Shown here in pieces: positions 1 through 9,665 of a stretch of DNA of 36,874 nt (position 1 is the stretch's first letter; each line of letters opens with the position of its first letter). A program made the translations under genes and the position numbers. This DNA is from Azolla pinnata. Its lineage: Eukaryota > Streptophyta > Polypodiopsida > Salviniales > Salviniaceae. The DNA lies in NCBI GenBank assembly GCA_037176905.1, contig JBBBWG010000826.1, forward strand, positions 1 to 36,874, written 5' to 3'. The notes below the pieces were generated by a model that was not told the origin of the DNA, ran no database searches, and saw only the letters and a list, made by a program, of their open reading frames with translations.

Positions 1-47
1 TAAAAAAATTTGATTAGATTTGATGTGCAATTAGTTACTTAATTAGC

Positions 48-165
48 AGAAGAGCACGAGAGATGGCAATTAGAGCATGAGAGATAGCGAGCACGAGGGA
101 GCACGAGATTAGATAGCACGAGCACGAGAGATAGCGAGCACGAGAGAGCATAAGAGAGGAAGAAT
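48..165. repeat. Low-complexity GAGCACGAG repeat
   Basis: Short degenerate repeats built from GAGCACGAG, GAGATAGCGAGCACGAG and GAGCATGAG. They lie inside the presumed CACTA element and have no coding value. Confidence 0.6.
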
Positions 166-348
166 GAGGGGGTGATTAGTGTGTGAGAGAGCTGGGCGAT
201 TATAAACCGGCCGGGCAGGCTGGTTTTAGGGAAAAAAACGGCTTTTTTTAGCCGTTCCAGAACGTCGCTCAGCGACGCATAACGGCTAACAAAAAGCGGC
301 GCTAAATACCTCGCTAATAGCATCGCCCAGCGCCACAATCCGCGTCGC

Positions 349-745
349 TAAGCGACACACTGCGTCGCTAAATGCGTCGCTAAATGCGTCGCTAAGCGAC
401 GAGAAGTTTTCGACGCCTCGTTGCTGCCAATTACCTCTGCGTCGCTAAACCACCGTCGATGAGCGACACTCTGTCTGTGTCGCTATCTGTGTCGCTAATT
501 GCGTCGCTAAATTTGTCGCTCACGGCGTCGCTAACTGCGTCGCTAATGGTGTCGCTAACCGTGTCGCTAACTGTGTCGCTAACGGTGTCGCTAACGGTGT
601 CGGTAAATGTGTCGCTAATGGCGTCGCTAACATCGTCGCTAAATGCATCGCTAAGTTGCGTCGCTAATGGCGTCGTCAAGCGAAGTTCATTAGCGATGCC
701 CATAGCGACGCTATTAGCGACGGCTTTTGGCGTCGCTAATGGCCA
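349..745. repeat. 12-bp minisatellite (GTCGCTAA core), CACTA subterminal repeats
   Basis: Roughly 25-30 degenerate copies of a 12-bp unit such as GTGTCGCTAACG lie head to tail. The period is clearest at 530-660. Because 12 is a multiple of three, both strands stay open over most of the array and give artificial Val-Ser-Leu-Thr or Val-Ser-Asp-Thr repeats. A few units are inverted (AGCGAC), giving local palindromes such as GTCGCTAAGCGAC at about 390-405. In CACTA elements such motifs bind the element's own TNPA-type protein; that role is inferred here. Confidence 0.75.
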
Positions 746-765
746 AATCTGTAGTAGTGTTATGC

Positions 766-1030
766 TATAAAAGGAGAGGAGGGACGCCATTGTGAGGGGT
801 TGCCATTTTTGGGTGTGAACGGGCATACCACTTAGGGTTTCTTCTTCCTCTTTCTTTTTCTTCTTGGTCGGTTAGGGTTTTAGGGTTTGGGTGCGGCCGA
901 AGCGGCCGCCATTGTTGTAACAATCTCGGGTGTAATGTAGTGATCTTGTTGAGCATCTTGTCTTCTTCTTCTTTCATCTCTGCGTTAACGCTCTATTCTC
1001 GCTCCTCTCCTCACTCGATCTAAGTTTCCA
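766..1030 (+). promoter_or_regulatory. TATA-box and CT-rich segment of unknown origin (promoter or LTR piece)
   Basis: TATAAAAGG at 766-774 lies directly beside the CACTA end. It is followed by a CT-rich stretch with AGGGTTT motifs (834-840, 874-890), a GC-rich palindrome around GCGGCCGAAGCGGCCGCC (891-908) and another CT-rich run (960-1050). The layout suits either the core promoter and 5' UTR of a lost plant gene or part of an LTR (TATA box plus R/U5). No open reading frame follows; a copia fragment on the opposite strand begins near 1090. Which alternative is right cannot be decided from the sequence. Confidence 0.4.
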
Positions 1031-1089
1031 TCACTCTCCTCTCCCTAGTCCAGGACCCCCGTGGTCCCGCCCTTTCTTCGCGCACGCGC

Positions 1090-2131
1090 GCAACAACGCG
1101 ACATCTACAGGTGCGAAACTTCGAGCCGTGTACGATCGGAATTGCGTTTGGAATGGAGTTACGTGGTACGAGGCACCCGAATCGAGTAGCCATCTGGTGG
1201 CTTCCTCCGTCGTAAGTAGAACTTCTGCTTCGGTCGTGCTCTCCACAGTGAGGATGTTCGGATCATCCTCCGTAGTATCTCCGAATGTGCGTTGTAAAAT
1301 CGTAGAAGATTAACCGCAGAAGTTCACTTCTTAAGTACGATTGCCCTTTTGCGTAAATTTTTCGTTCTTCGCTTTAAGGGCTCGGCAGTCGGCCTTAATA
1401 TGTCTGGGTATCTTGAAGTAATTGCACGTCAATGAACCCCTGGACTTGCTTCGGTTTCTCGTCACGTTCGCCCCGCGCGAGGAACTTCTCCCACGATGTT
1501 GCTGTCGATCACCCGTACTCTGTACGGTATAGGCTTCACTTGCCGAATTTTGAACGAACGTTTTCCTCAGAGCGTCTTCCGACAGAATGGAGCTCGTAGT
1601 TTCAGAGTACTTCACGGCTGTAGCTGACTCGTTGCATACGGTCGTGACTAAGGTTTCCCAGGATGGTAGAAGACTGCTCATCAGCAATAGAGCCTTCAGC
1701 TCGTCGTCGATCGTCATACCTTGTGTTGACAGCTGGGAAATGATGCCTTCGTAGTCGTTCAGGTGAGCCGTGATCGAATCGGATTCTTTCATCTGTAAGT
1801 TGTAAAGGCGCCGGATAAGATAGATCTTCGTAGCGGCCACCTTCTTTTCCTAAGTGTCCGATAACGTCTTCCACAATTCCTTAGTTGTTGTACACGACTG
1901 GACCGTGTAATACACGGATTTAGACAGATGCATCTGGATTGTCGTGCGAGCTACCCGATCCAGCTTCGTACAAACGTCCGGCTTATATGTTGCCAGAGCC
2001 GTATCGTGCTCTATTGGGTCGATGTAGCCGCGAACTATGAGGTAGTATTGCATCTGTTCCTTCCAGAAGTTGAAGTTCGTCCCGTTGAACTTCCGTATGC
2101 TCATTTCGGATGAGCCGGATGTCGAAGCCAT
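1090..2131 (-). pseudogene. copia A gag-protease, nonsense-broken
   Basis: The start is the Met at 2131 (MASTSGSSEMSIRKFNG), chosen because element B has a Met at the same point (29692); an in-frame Met at 2197 lies in the leader repeat. The N-terminal half is a copia gag (UBN2-type) with FNGTNFNFWKEQMQYYL. Then come the LKALLLMSSLLPSWETL motif, an Arg/Ser-rich stretch and a zinc knuckle (CNYFKIPRHIKADC) whose second Cys is now Phe. Protease follows with its LLDSGASYHVT active site at about 1195-1165. The frame is continuous but has stops at 1850-1852 (a Tyr codon in B), 1331-1333 and about 1310. The sequence ends near 1090, before integrase. It cannot make a full polyprotein. Confidence 0.85.
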
Positions 2132-2150
2132 TTGTCGGGAAGGCTTGTAC

Positions 2151-2426
2151 GTAGTTCTGCCCGAAGTGGTTACGATCGTGGGTGAGTACGACTGCACTGT
2201 AGTCTACCCGAATACGATCTAACCGAGTTGAGCACGAACGTAGAAGTTCTGTCCGAAGTGACTACGACCACGGGTGAGTACAACTGCACGACAGTCTACC
2301 CGAATGTGGCCTAGCCGAGTTGAACATGAACTTCACGAGAGTTCTGCCCGGAGTGGTTACGACTACGGGTGAGTAGGACTGCACTGCAGTCTACCCAAAT
2401 GTAGTCTAACCGAATTGGACACGAAC
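2151..2426 (-). repeat. Triplicated ~92-bp tandem repeat in the copia A leader
   Basis: Three head-to-tail copies (about 2151-2240, 2241-2332, 2333-2426) each contain the pattern AGTTCTGCCCGAAGTGG, GGGTGAGTACGACTGCAC, CAGTCTACCCGAAT and CCGAGTTG-ACACGAAC. They sit between the primer site and the gag start. Element B has only one recognisable copy at the same place (about 29705-29800), so the expansion is specific to A. A fourth, weaker copy of part of the unit may follow to about 2500. Confidence 0.8.
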
Positions 2427-2987
2427 TTCGTAGCGAACCACGACTCTACTCGGAGTGGACACGAGTGCTACGACTCTGCCCGGAGTGAGTACAAGCTGCG
2501 TCGCCAAGGTCCGAGTTGACGTCGAACCTATACGCCTAGTCCATAGGAGAACGAGTCGTGAAGACTCTTCTGAAACGGATGTCGGCCAAAGTACTTCTAC
2601 ACGAAGTGAGCACAAGCCGCTGGCTCTGCTTGGAATACGACTGTCGAAATTGTGATCTAATCGTACACTGCACGAACTAGACCGCGAGAAAACGTTTTAT
2701 TGCAGGTTGCAATAAAATGGTCGTAACTCCCTGTGGGTTACTCCAAAATCAGTTCCGTATCTCTTATTCTCTCCTTGACGTCGAGACAAACACAATGATG
2801 TGTCGTACGGCAGAAGATGTCGATGAGAACTCTCAGTATATTGAAGTCTTTGCACACCGGTCGGAAGTTACGGATGGCCGTAACTGTCTTGAATCTTCTC
2901 TATATCGCACGTTCTTCACGTCCACACAAAGTAGAATACAACAAAAAGGCAGCAACAGTAGATGATGGCCTACAACGGACGAACCGC

Positions 2988-2999
2988 GCTCTGATACCA
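2988..2999 (-). other. Primer binding site for initiator tRNA-Met (copia A)
   Basis: On the minus strand this reads TGGTATCAGAGC, the standard plant copia/gypsy primer site complementary to the 3' end of initiator tRNA-Met. It starts two bases inside the LTR end. This fixes the element's orientation and the LTR boundary. Confidence 0.9.
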
Positions 3000-3001
3000 A
3001 A

Positions 3002-3348
3002 TGTTGTGGTGAAGGTCGTCAGGCGGAACAAAGCGCTGGCTCCCAGCAGTATGGTGGAGGTGTCAAGAAGAGGGTTGAAGTTGAGAGAAGATCAGATCTG
3101 AAGGAGGAGGCTTCAGATCTGAAGCAGTCAGAAGTGGCGGCCAAAGACACGAGAGAGTGAGAGAGAGAGATAGGCACAAAATGCAATTACGATTAACTAA
3201 AGTTGGAGCAACCAACTTTGGATGACCATACAAGCCTGATATTTATACCCCCCGGCTAGGGCTCACGCCATTCCAGTATATTACAAATATGGCCCGTCCA
3301 CTTATGGACAGTATGAACACGACCATTAGATGTTCGTATTCGACAACA
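3002..3348 (-). repeat. LTR of copia element A (its 5' LTR)
   Basis: The segment starts TGTTG (3002-3006) and ends CAACA (3344-3348), giving 5-bp inverted ends and a length of 347 bp. It directly follows the primer site. Similar LTR sequence is present at 30396-30750 and 31143-31496 (shared CCATTAGATG/GACCATTAGA motif near the end and ATTTATACCCC in the middle). The ATTTATACCCC stretch at about 3240-3250 reads GGGGTATAAAT on the element's strand, a plausible TATA box. Confidence 0.8.
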
Positions 3349-3471
3349 TGGAGGGGTGTGGCGAAGTCCCCTAAATGGTGAATCAGCTCTATCCATAGAC
3401 CCAATTTCTCTACACACTTTGCTTATTACTATTCTTATTGTTATTTCTTGTTATTTTATGCACGCAGGTGG

Positions 3472-4215
3472 TCATCCAGCTATGCCACCTTATCTGCCCC
3501 AAGAATCGACTTAACGCCTTGACATTCTAGGGTGTTGGTACTCCAAGCACAACCTTGACCTTATCGGGGTCCATTGTAATTCCCTCTTTGCTAACAATGA
3601 GGCTGAGTAACAGGCCACTTGTTACCATAAATACACATTTTCCCTGGTTCAGGCTTAGTCGCACTTCCCTACACTTCTTCAAGCATAACTCGATATCCTA
3701 AAGTGTGCCTTTAGTAACCCAAAGACATCAAAATCGTCTAGGAACACTTGCATGAATCTAGGGATATATTTCTCAAAGATTTTTATAATAATCCTCTACA
3801 ATGTAGTTGGGGCTGTTGTTAATCCAAACATTATGATGACTACTACGAAAACGCCCCATTCCGTAATGACTATGGTTTTCTCTTGATCTTGTTGACTATC
3901 CGAATTTGATTGTACCTGTTGAATCCGTCTAGGAAGCTAGATATATTTCGTGCCCAACTACTGTATCAAGTACGTCATCCGTAAAAGGTAATGGAAAAGC
4001 ATTCATGATGTTTGCTGCATTCAATTTCCAATAGTCCATGTATACTTGTAACTTGCCGTTCTTCTTTGGCACCACCATTATTGGGCTTAGTCACGTTGCC
4101 CGTTTTGTTGGCCTATAAAGCCCACCCGCAACAGCTTGTTAGTTTCCTCCCTTACTTTTGCTTCATAATTTGGGTTAAACCTATATCGGTGTTGTTGAAC
4201 CAAAACTGCATCTTT
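3472..4215 (-). pseudogene. Ty3/gypsy reverse transcriptase fragment, decayed
   Basis: On the minus strand, pieces in shifting frames follow the gypsy RT from its start to the connection region. NPNYEAKVREETNKLL and a VGFI motif lie near 4200-4130, then SPIMVVPKKNGKLQVYMDY (about 4090-4035) and FPLPFTDDVLDTVVGHEIY. Next come MFGLTTAP, the catalytic VFLDDFDVFG (about 3750), then a CVFMVTSGLL.L motif, ITMDPDKVKVV and the SRFLGQIRWHSW connection (3472-3510). There are several stops and frameshifts. It differs from the gypsy element at 5541-7745, which has its own RT. The clade is not assigned; the DDFDVFG box is not of the usual chromovirus YLDDIL type. Confidence 0.8.
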
Positions 4216-4480
4216 GGCCTAATTTATCTTATGATGATAAAAGTTTGGATTGAGCCCCTTCATGTCCTCATACAACCATGTGAATACATCCTTGTACCAA
4301 TACATTGCAAGGTTCCTATGCCGTTCCCAAATTCATTTCCTCGAGTTTGGTTAGGCAAACTCGTTGGAAAATTGCCAATTCCTTTTCCAAGCTTGGCTTC
4401 TCTAGCTCTCCCCAATTCGATAATTGTTGCATTCGCATCAGCCAACTATTGTCAGAATGAATACAAAAGAGCAAACAGAG
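4216..4480. other. Unassigned, probably upstream gypsy sequence
   Basis: This lies directly upstream (minus strand) of the gypsy RT and probably continues the element, but I could not match it to a gag or protease motif. Open frames on both strands here look incidental. Confidence 0.3.
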
Positions 4481-4675
4481 CTAGGCTGTCAGAACCAAAC
4501 AAGAGATTGAATGATTGAAGGAAGATATAAGAGAAGAGAAGAAAAGAGAAGATTGAATTGATAAAAGAATAGTGAGTTTATTATAATAGAATGAGTACAA
4601 AGAGGAGTAAGATACAAGAAATTCTTAATGAAGACTGGTGTTTATTTGAACACATTTGATATGACGTATATGTCT

Positions 4676-4788
4676 CTATTTATAGGTTTTTATAGGTTAG
4701 CCTAGAGATGTTTAGAAAATTTTAGAATGTTCTATACCTAGAATATTTTAAGATGCTCTGGAAGGTTTTAGAATGTTCTAGAAAGTTC
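4676..4788 (-). promoter_or_regulatory. LTR-like promoter: TATA box plus heat-shock-element clusters
   Basis: On the minus strand there is a TATA box CTATAAATAG (4676-4685). About 30-100 bp upstream of it lie two runs of alternating GAA/TTC pentamers. 4771-4788 reads GAATGTTCTAGAAAGTTC, four perfect nGAAn units in alternating orientation. 4715-4732 reads GAAAATTTTAGAATGTTC, four units with one mismatch. This is the binding-site form of plant heat-shock factors. The stretch from about 4488 (TGTCAG) to 4853 (TGTCA) may be an LTR of a minus-strand element, but its borders are not proven. Confidence 0.6.
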
Positions 4789-4852
4789 TAGAGTTTTCTC
4801 TGAATACAATATTCACTATATTATGAAAAAATAGCTTTTAATATTTTGTGTC

Positions 4853-4925
4853 ATGATCAACTACTTCAATGGTTAGGTTTTTCATTATGTAATATGAGAT
4901 CTTGGGTTCAAGTCTAGGGGAAGCA
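4853..4925 (+). repeat. tRNA-like (SINE-like) segment
   Basis: A possible A-box (CTTCAATGGTTAGG at about 4871-4884) is followed by a good B-box-like motif, GGGTTCAAGTCT, at about 4913-4924. The spacing suits a tRNA-derived RNA polymerase III promoter. No clear 3' tail or target duplication was found. It is low-confidence SINE-like sequence, not a functional tRNA gene. Confidence 0.4.
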
Positions 4926-5540
4926 TAGTGTTCACTGATTCCTTACATAGGCCAAGGAAGAAGAGATATCTAAAAGATAGACAAAACTAAGTATTGATTC
5001 CATAAGTGGCATTATTCACTTTGAATATGGGGATCAAGGTGAACCCTTAATTCCAGGACTCTTGCATGCAAGAAGAGGTCCTCCATGCAAGGGGGAGATG
5101 CATGCAAAAGGCTTCTAATCATAAAGGTATATTAAATTTATATATATATTAACCTTTATATCATGAATCTATGTTTGATCAATTGGCTAGACTAATTGAC
5201 CCACCAAACAAGGTTGTAGGTCCGAAACCCATCTATTGTTATTATCCTCCTTTAAAGGTCGCCCTCAAAAATGTCGCCCTGGTTTTTGTAGATAACATTC
5301 ATGACATGTACGAACTATATCATGGGTATGCTTGAGATGGTGTGTCGGTTCCCATGTTGCTTCAAAGATAGGGTGCCCTTTCCAAAGGACAAGGTATTGA
5401 AGCTTGCGATGGAAGAGACGAGAGTTAAGAATTTGGCCGGCCTCGTATTATTCATCAGTCAGATTGGTGGTGGAGGAGAAGAGTGTTGATCGGGGATATT
5501 AGATAGATAATGAGATTTAAGAAAGGAGACGTGAAATACA
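4926..5540. other. Gene-free spacer, possibly gypsy 3' sequence
   Basis: No convincing coding region. It contains an imperfect AT-rich hairpin at about 5125-5163 (TAAAGGTATATTAA against TTAACCTTTATA) and three copies of ATGCA(A/T)G near 5065-5110. Because it lies downstream of the gypsy integrase at 5541 on the minus strand, part of it may be that element's 3' region. Confidence 0.35.
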
Positions 5541-7745
5541 TTATGAATACTGAAGTGGGATGGTAGCTCCAAGCGGAGAGCCATGAAACCTATTTTCGTG
5601 ATGACTCAAAAAGGGGCCGAACTTCTTGTAATCGACCTTCGTACATAGATGAGTTATGGTAATAATGCGACAAACAAAGTCACCTACCTCGAACCGTGGG
5701 GCATTTGAGTGAAGACAGTTTGCTTGCACCTTGTAGTGATCGCCAACGAGGGTAAGCTCCAAGGAAAGGTGGCGATGTACATCCTCCAAGAGACGTACCG
5801 GGTCCTCCGCAGAAGGATTGACAGAATCAAAGGGAAGAGAAATGTTGAAGCAGAGGTGGAGACCGTAGTTTGCGAAAAATGAACACCTATAGACGCATGT
5901 AGAGAGTTGTAGGTGAATTCGGCAAGTGGGAGAAGGTCAACCCAGTCATCTTGTTGGTAGCTCAAAGAACATCACAAGTATTGTTCTAGGATTTGGTTAA
6001 CATGCTCCCTTTGTCCATCAGTTTGTGGATGATAGGCTGAAGACAAGTTAAAAGTACAACCAAAAGTTTGCAGGAGGTGCCACTAGAAATTGGAAACAAA
6101 TTGTGGTCCTTGATTAGAAGTGATATCGTCTTGGAGTCCATATAGTCGAACAACATTTTTGAAGAACAAATCATGTCTCCTCTTCGGAAAATGGTTTTGG
6201 CACAAGAAGCGAAATGGGTCATCTTGGTGAAGCGATCGACCATAAGGAACATTGAGTCGTAGCCACCAACGAAGGGAAGATGAGTGATGGAATCCATGGA
6301 GAGAGACGCCCAAGGCCATTTGGGGATTGGGAGTGGTTTAAGGAGACTATATGGTCAATAATGAGCTGCTTTGGAGCGAGCACAACTGTCGCAAGGCTTA
6401 ACAAACTCTTTGACCAATTTCCATGGTAATGACCACCAATACCCTCAAAAGACCAACTCCACGGTTTTTGAAACCCCAAAATAACCAGCCAGCAGATCAT
6501 TGTGACACTCTTGAAGCACTTTATGGCACAAACCATCCGAGACATACAAAAGATCGAAACAAAAGTTCATCACGAAATATAAAACAACCTAAATCTTCCC
6601 TTTTGGGTTCATGGGAGGGGTTTGCAATACTTTCCTTGACCTCTGTCGCAAACTTGTCAGTTGTAATGGCTTATGGTATTTGCTTGAGGAAAGAGTCATC
6701 CTGGAGCAAGCATGTGGCGAAGTTGTGGAATTGGTAAGGCTTTAACAAACTCTAGGACTACTAGACATAGGCTTCATTTCCCAAGGCGCTTGAACTCAAA
6801 TCGATGAGACAAGACATCAACCTTCGTGTGTTGAGTGTTAGGTCGAAAGATTATTTTGAAATCATAGTCTGCCAAGAAGGTTAACCAGCACACTTGTCTA
6901 CGATTTAAAGTTCATGTAGTAGAGAAGCATATTAGATTTTTGTGATCTGTAACCACTTAGATACGGTGTTGCATCTCAGCAAAATAGAATCTCCATTCTT
7001 TGAAAGTGTTAATAATAGCCAAAAACTCCTTTTCATATACGGGGTAGTTGATTTTTGGGGTAGTGAACTTGCACGAGTAGTAAGCCACCTAGTGAAGCAC
7101 ACCGACCTCATCTGGTTGGGAGAGAAATATTGCCCCAATGGCAAAATCAGAGACATCTGTTTCGACACGAAAAGGCATAGTTGGGTCTGGATGAAGAAGG
7201 ACCAATGTTGTTGTAAAAGCTTGTTTTAGCAAGTCGAATGTTGTTTGTGCTACTGTTGTCCATTTGATGGTAGCATCTTTGCGGGTAAGAGCAATGAGCG
7301 TTTGTGCAATCACTAAAAATCCTTTGATTAAGCGCCAATAAAAATTGGTGAAAATGAGAAATAATTGCACATCTCATACCTGAGTTGGAACACCTCACTC
7401 CTGGATAGTCTTAACCTTCCGTGTGCCTATTGTGATTCCCTGTGTTCAGATAACATACCCAAGGAACTTCACAAAAGTACGATCAAATTCACACTTTTCA
7501 CTTTTCGCATAGAGTCCATGTTCTCGAAGTTTGACGAGAACTGACCTAACATGATGAGTATGCTCCTTGATATTCGAAAAGAAGACCAAGATGTCATAAA
7601 GATAGATCACAACAAAGTAATCTAGATATTCTCAAAAGATGTCGTTCATCATATACTAAAATACTGTAAGAGCATTAGTGAAATCGAAAGGCATTACCTT
7701 ATACTTGAAATTATCGTAGTGCATTCGAAAGGCGGTTTTCCATTT
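5541..7745 (-). pseudogene. Ty3/gypsy pol (RT, RNase H, integrase), decayed
   Basis: Read on the minus strand, domains are in gypsy order. RT: KWKTAFRMHYDNFKYKVMPF (about 7745-7685), then IYLYDILVF, where the catalytic YLDD is now YLYD (about 7600). Connection and RNase H: FTNFYWRLIKGF, LTRKDATIKWT, LLHPDPTMPFRVETDVSDFAIGA (about 7360-7120). Integrase: MDSITHLPFVGGYDSMFLMV (about 6297), VDRFTKMTHFA, then QQDDWVDLLPLAEFTYNSLHAS (about 5955) and the C-terminal DYKKFGPF (5640). Integrase placed after RNase H is what separates gypsy from copia. Many frameshifts and stops are present. The RT N-terminus and gag are missing, cut off where copia RNase H sequence begins near 7750. Confidence 0.85.
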
Positions 7746-7749
7746 ATAA

Positions 7750-8600
7750 TACATTATACTAAGTCGTACAGAAGACAAGACAAGATAACAAGTAAATAAA
7801 AAACACGATTGCGCAAAGATAGTTTTTTTACTCTTGACTATACAAATTCCCAACTTATTTAGAGGTAGCCTCATTGGCTTCATATGTGCCCCTTCAAGTC
7901 TCCTATGAATCAGTATCTATTTACAAAGGTATTGATACGGTTTTCCTCCATATCGATTATTATGCCTGCAATATGTAGTAGTATGTGCCGCTATGGATCT
8001 GAGTCATATTACCTAACTCCGTACTACTTCGGCTCAGCTTTCTGTTTTCGTACTAATAATAGATTACTCCATAACTTTACAGACATGTGTTGATCATCCT
8101 TGTTTCCTTATGTTAACACTCTGTGGTTATCCTTCAACTGCCGCCTTCCATGAGTCATTTGCACCTAGTGGTTCATAAGCACAACTATTATTTGTCATAT
8201 CCATGTAAGCTAAATCTGTCTTTAGCTGTAACTTTTCTCAAGAGTTACATGAGTGGGAGATGCAGATTCTTTCATGGGCTGTATGCTAAGACGAATTGTC
8301 ATAATATATGGCTGCAGCACTAGGTAAAATGATTGTTACATCAAGTAGAAGATTCTTGGTTCCTAGGACCAGGTAAAGATGGTTCTCTAAGCCATACAAC
8401 TTTACAAGCACGTATAGTCAATCCTCTATCTTTGGCTTCTGTGCCGGATAGCACAATTGTTTGTTGCTTCTTTACTGCTACATATTATTGCAACACTAAC
8501 TAGCGATATTTAGTATATTAGTAGATCTTTTGCCCAGGACCTTCTTCCCAATCGACATTGCTATTATCACTCAGCACCACTTCTGTCGGGTTGAATCAAG
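7750..8600 (-). pseudogene. Ty1/copia RNase H remnant, strongly decayed
   Basis: On the minus strand, about 8480-8395 encodes KKQQTIVLSGTEAK followed by DRGLTIRACKVVWL, a clear match to the copia RNase H pattern KKQ.TV.LS.TEAEYR....A..E..WL. An NSNVDW motif precedes it (about 8550), and a DNSS and a final LGIC motif follow (about 8290 and 7850). There are many stops and frameshifts. The fragment ends near 7750, where gypsy RT sequence begins. Upstream, 8600-9200 has a weak protease or pre-integrase resemblance at 8917-8720 (a SIILYVK.D..LPILILGSKQF stretch), which I do not trust. Confidence 0.6.
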
Positions 8601-9203
8601 TCTGTAATCTGAATGCCACATATTACAATTCTTCGCATGCATATACTAGCTAACAGCCCAAATGGGAAATCTTATAACCATCCATTGTTTTCTCATGCTG
8701 ATCTTCTAAAGTGGATCCATCATTTATCTGAATCTTTGTCAATTTGGAAATCAATCCAAGAGGAGAATTTAAATTGCTTACTGCCCAAGATCAGTATAGG
8801 TAGCTTTGTATCTATCTTAACATATAGAATTATACTAGTAGGAAAGCCCCGATTCTTTGGCAAGAGTTTAGTGCATGGTGTATTGTTGAAACAAGTATCC
8901 CCATTATGGGTTACCACGGAATATAATCAATCAGTTCAGTTGATAATTGTAGCCAAATTTGATGGCTCAACATGGTTAGATTTTGGTCGCTCTACAAGGT
9001 TTTACAAACAAACTTGTCCATATTGATCTGGTAGGATATGACACTTACATTTGGAGTGTAATTGGAGCATTAATGCAGACTGCTGTTTAAGCATAATTGA
9101 CGGCGACATTTTTATAGCGCAATGTGAAAAGAATGTATTCTCATCTTTATATAATTATATAGAACAAAATGGTACTAATACGAACAAGCATGACCGAGTA
9201 TTT
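8601..9203. other. Unassigned, possibly more copia remnant
   Basis: An open frame of 137 codons on the plus strand (8613-9026) and one of 65 codons on the minus strand (8720-8917) overlap. Neither is recognised as a plant protein. The minus one loosely recalls the copia protease to pre-integrase stretch, which would suit its position upstream of the RNase H remnant. Confidence 0.3.
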
Positions 9204-9665
9204 GGAAACTTGTGGATAAATACCCAAAATTCTCTCAAATTATAATATTTGACGTCCAACATTTTTTTATTATAATTAGAGCTTGATGCCCACAATTTTT
9301 TTATGATTACCATTTGATGACTATCATAAATAAATCAGCTACTCAAATAACTCATCAACCAAACCCTAAATCCTCACCTCTTTTTGTGTTGATTTCAGGT
9401 ATAATTTTATTGACTTCAAAAACTTGATGAGTTTCTGTACGGTTTTATGATTGTTTTTTCTGATTTAACAATCGTATATCAATTTTGAATTGTGTTTGAT
9501 CACTAACTAATCGATTATGATTTGATTAATTTTATGGTTTGATTTATGTATTGATAGATAATGGTCATCGAAAGGTAATTTTAAAATGTTGTGGGTGTAA
9601 ATTGTGATTACCAAAACTGTTGGGTATCAAGCGAGACAAATTTGGGTGTTTATCAATAACTTTCC
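9204..9665. mobile_element. MITE-like element with ~130-bp terminal inverted repeats
   Basis: The left end (GGAAACTTGTGGATAAATAC CCAAAATT from 9204) is matched by the reverse complement of the right end (GGAAAGTTATTGATAAACAC CCAAATTT, ending near 9665). The match continues inward over about 130 bp with paired motifs: TTGATGCCCACAATTT against TTGATACCCAACAGTTT, and GATTACCATTTGATGACTAT against AATTACCTTTCGATGACCAT. The centre is AT-rich and has no open reading frame. Length (about 460 bp) and structure fit a non-autonomous DNA transposon. Target duplication and superfamily are not clear. Confidence 0.75.

Larger units (their letters stand above)
1..759. mobile_element. CACTA (En/Spm) transposon, terminal region; other end outside the window
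   Basis: The segment ends at 755-759 with TAGTG. Read on the minus strand, the end is CACTACTACAGATTTGGCC, which fits the plant CACTA terminal inverted repeat (CACTA followed by an A-rich/GGCC stretch). Just inside lie many copies of GTCGCTAA in both orientations, including a TTAGCGACG...CGTCGCTAA inverted pair at about 715-740. This is the classic subterminal repeat style of plant CACTA elements. The base triplet after the end is TTA (760-762), the expected size of a CACTA target duplication, but the partner end is not in the window. No transposase coding is seen; the open frames here only reflect the 12-bp repeat. The stretch 170-345 has related GC-rich palindromic sequence. How far the element reaches left of position 1 is unknown. 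Confidence 0.72.
1090..3348 (-). mobile_element. Ty1/copia retrotransposon 'A', 5' half only, truncated
   Basis: Reading the minus strand from 3348 down, the order is an LTR (3348-3002), the tRNA-Met primer site (2999-2988), a long leader (about 2987-2132), then gag and the start of protease to about 1090. Integrase, reverse transcriptase, RNase H and the 3' LTR are missing, and the left border adjoins unrelated sequence. It belongs to the same family as element B at 26165-30750. The leader, gag and protease can be followed side by side in both, and the LTRs share TGTTG ends and internal motifs. Confidence 0.85.

Noticed and set aside
349..745. CRISPR-like array
   Set aside because: Units are contiguous, degenerate and 12 bp long with no unique spacers, in plant nuclear DNA.
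459..770. Val/Ser-Leu/Thr repeat protein on the plus strand and Val-Ser-Asp-Thr on the minus strand
   Set aside because: Both come from the 12-bp CACTA subterminal repeat, whose length is a multiple of three.
4012..4518. 168-codon open frame on the plus strand
   Set aside because: Antisense to the gypsy RT motifs; no recognisable protein.
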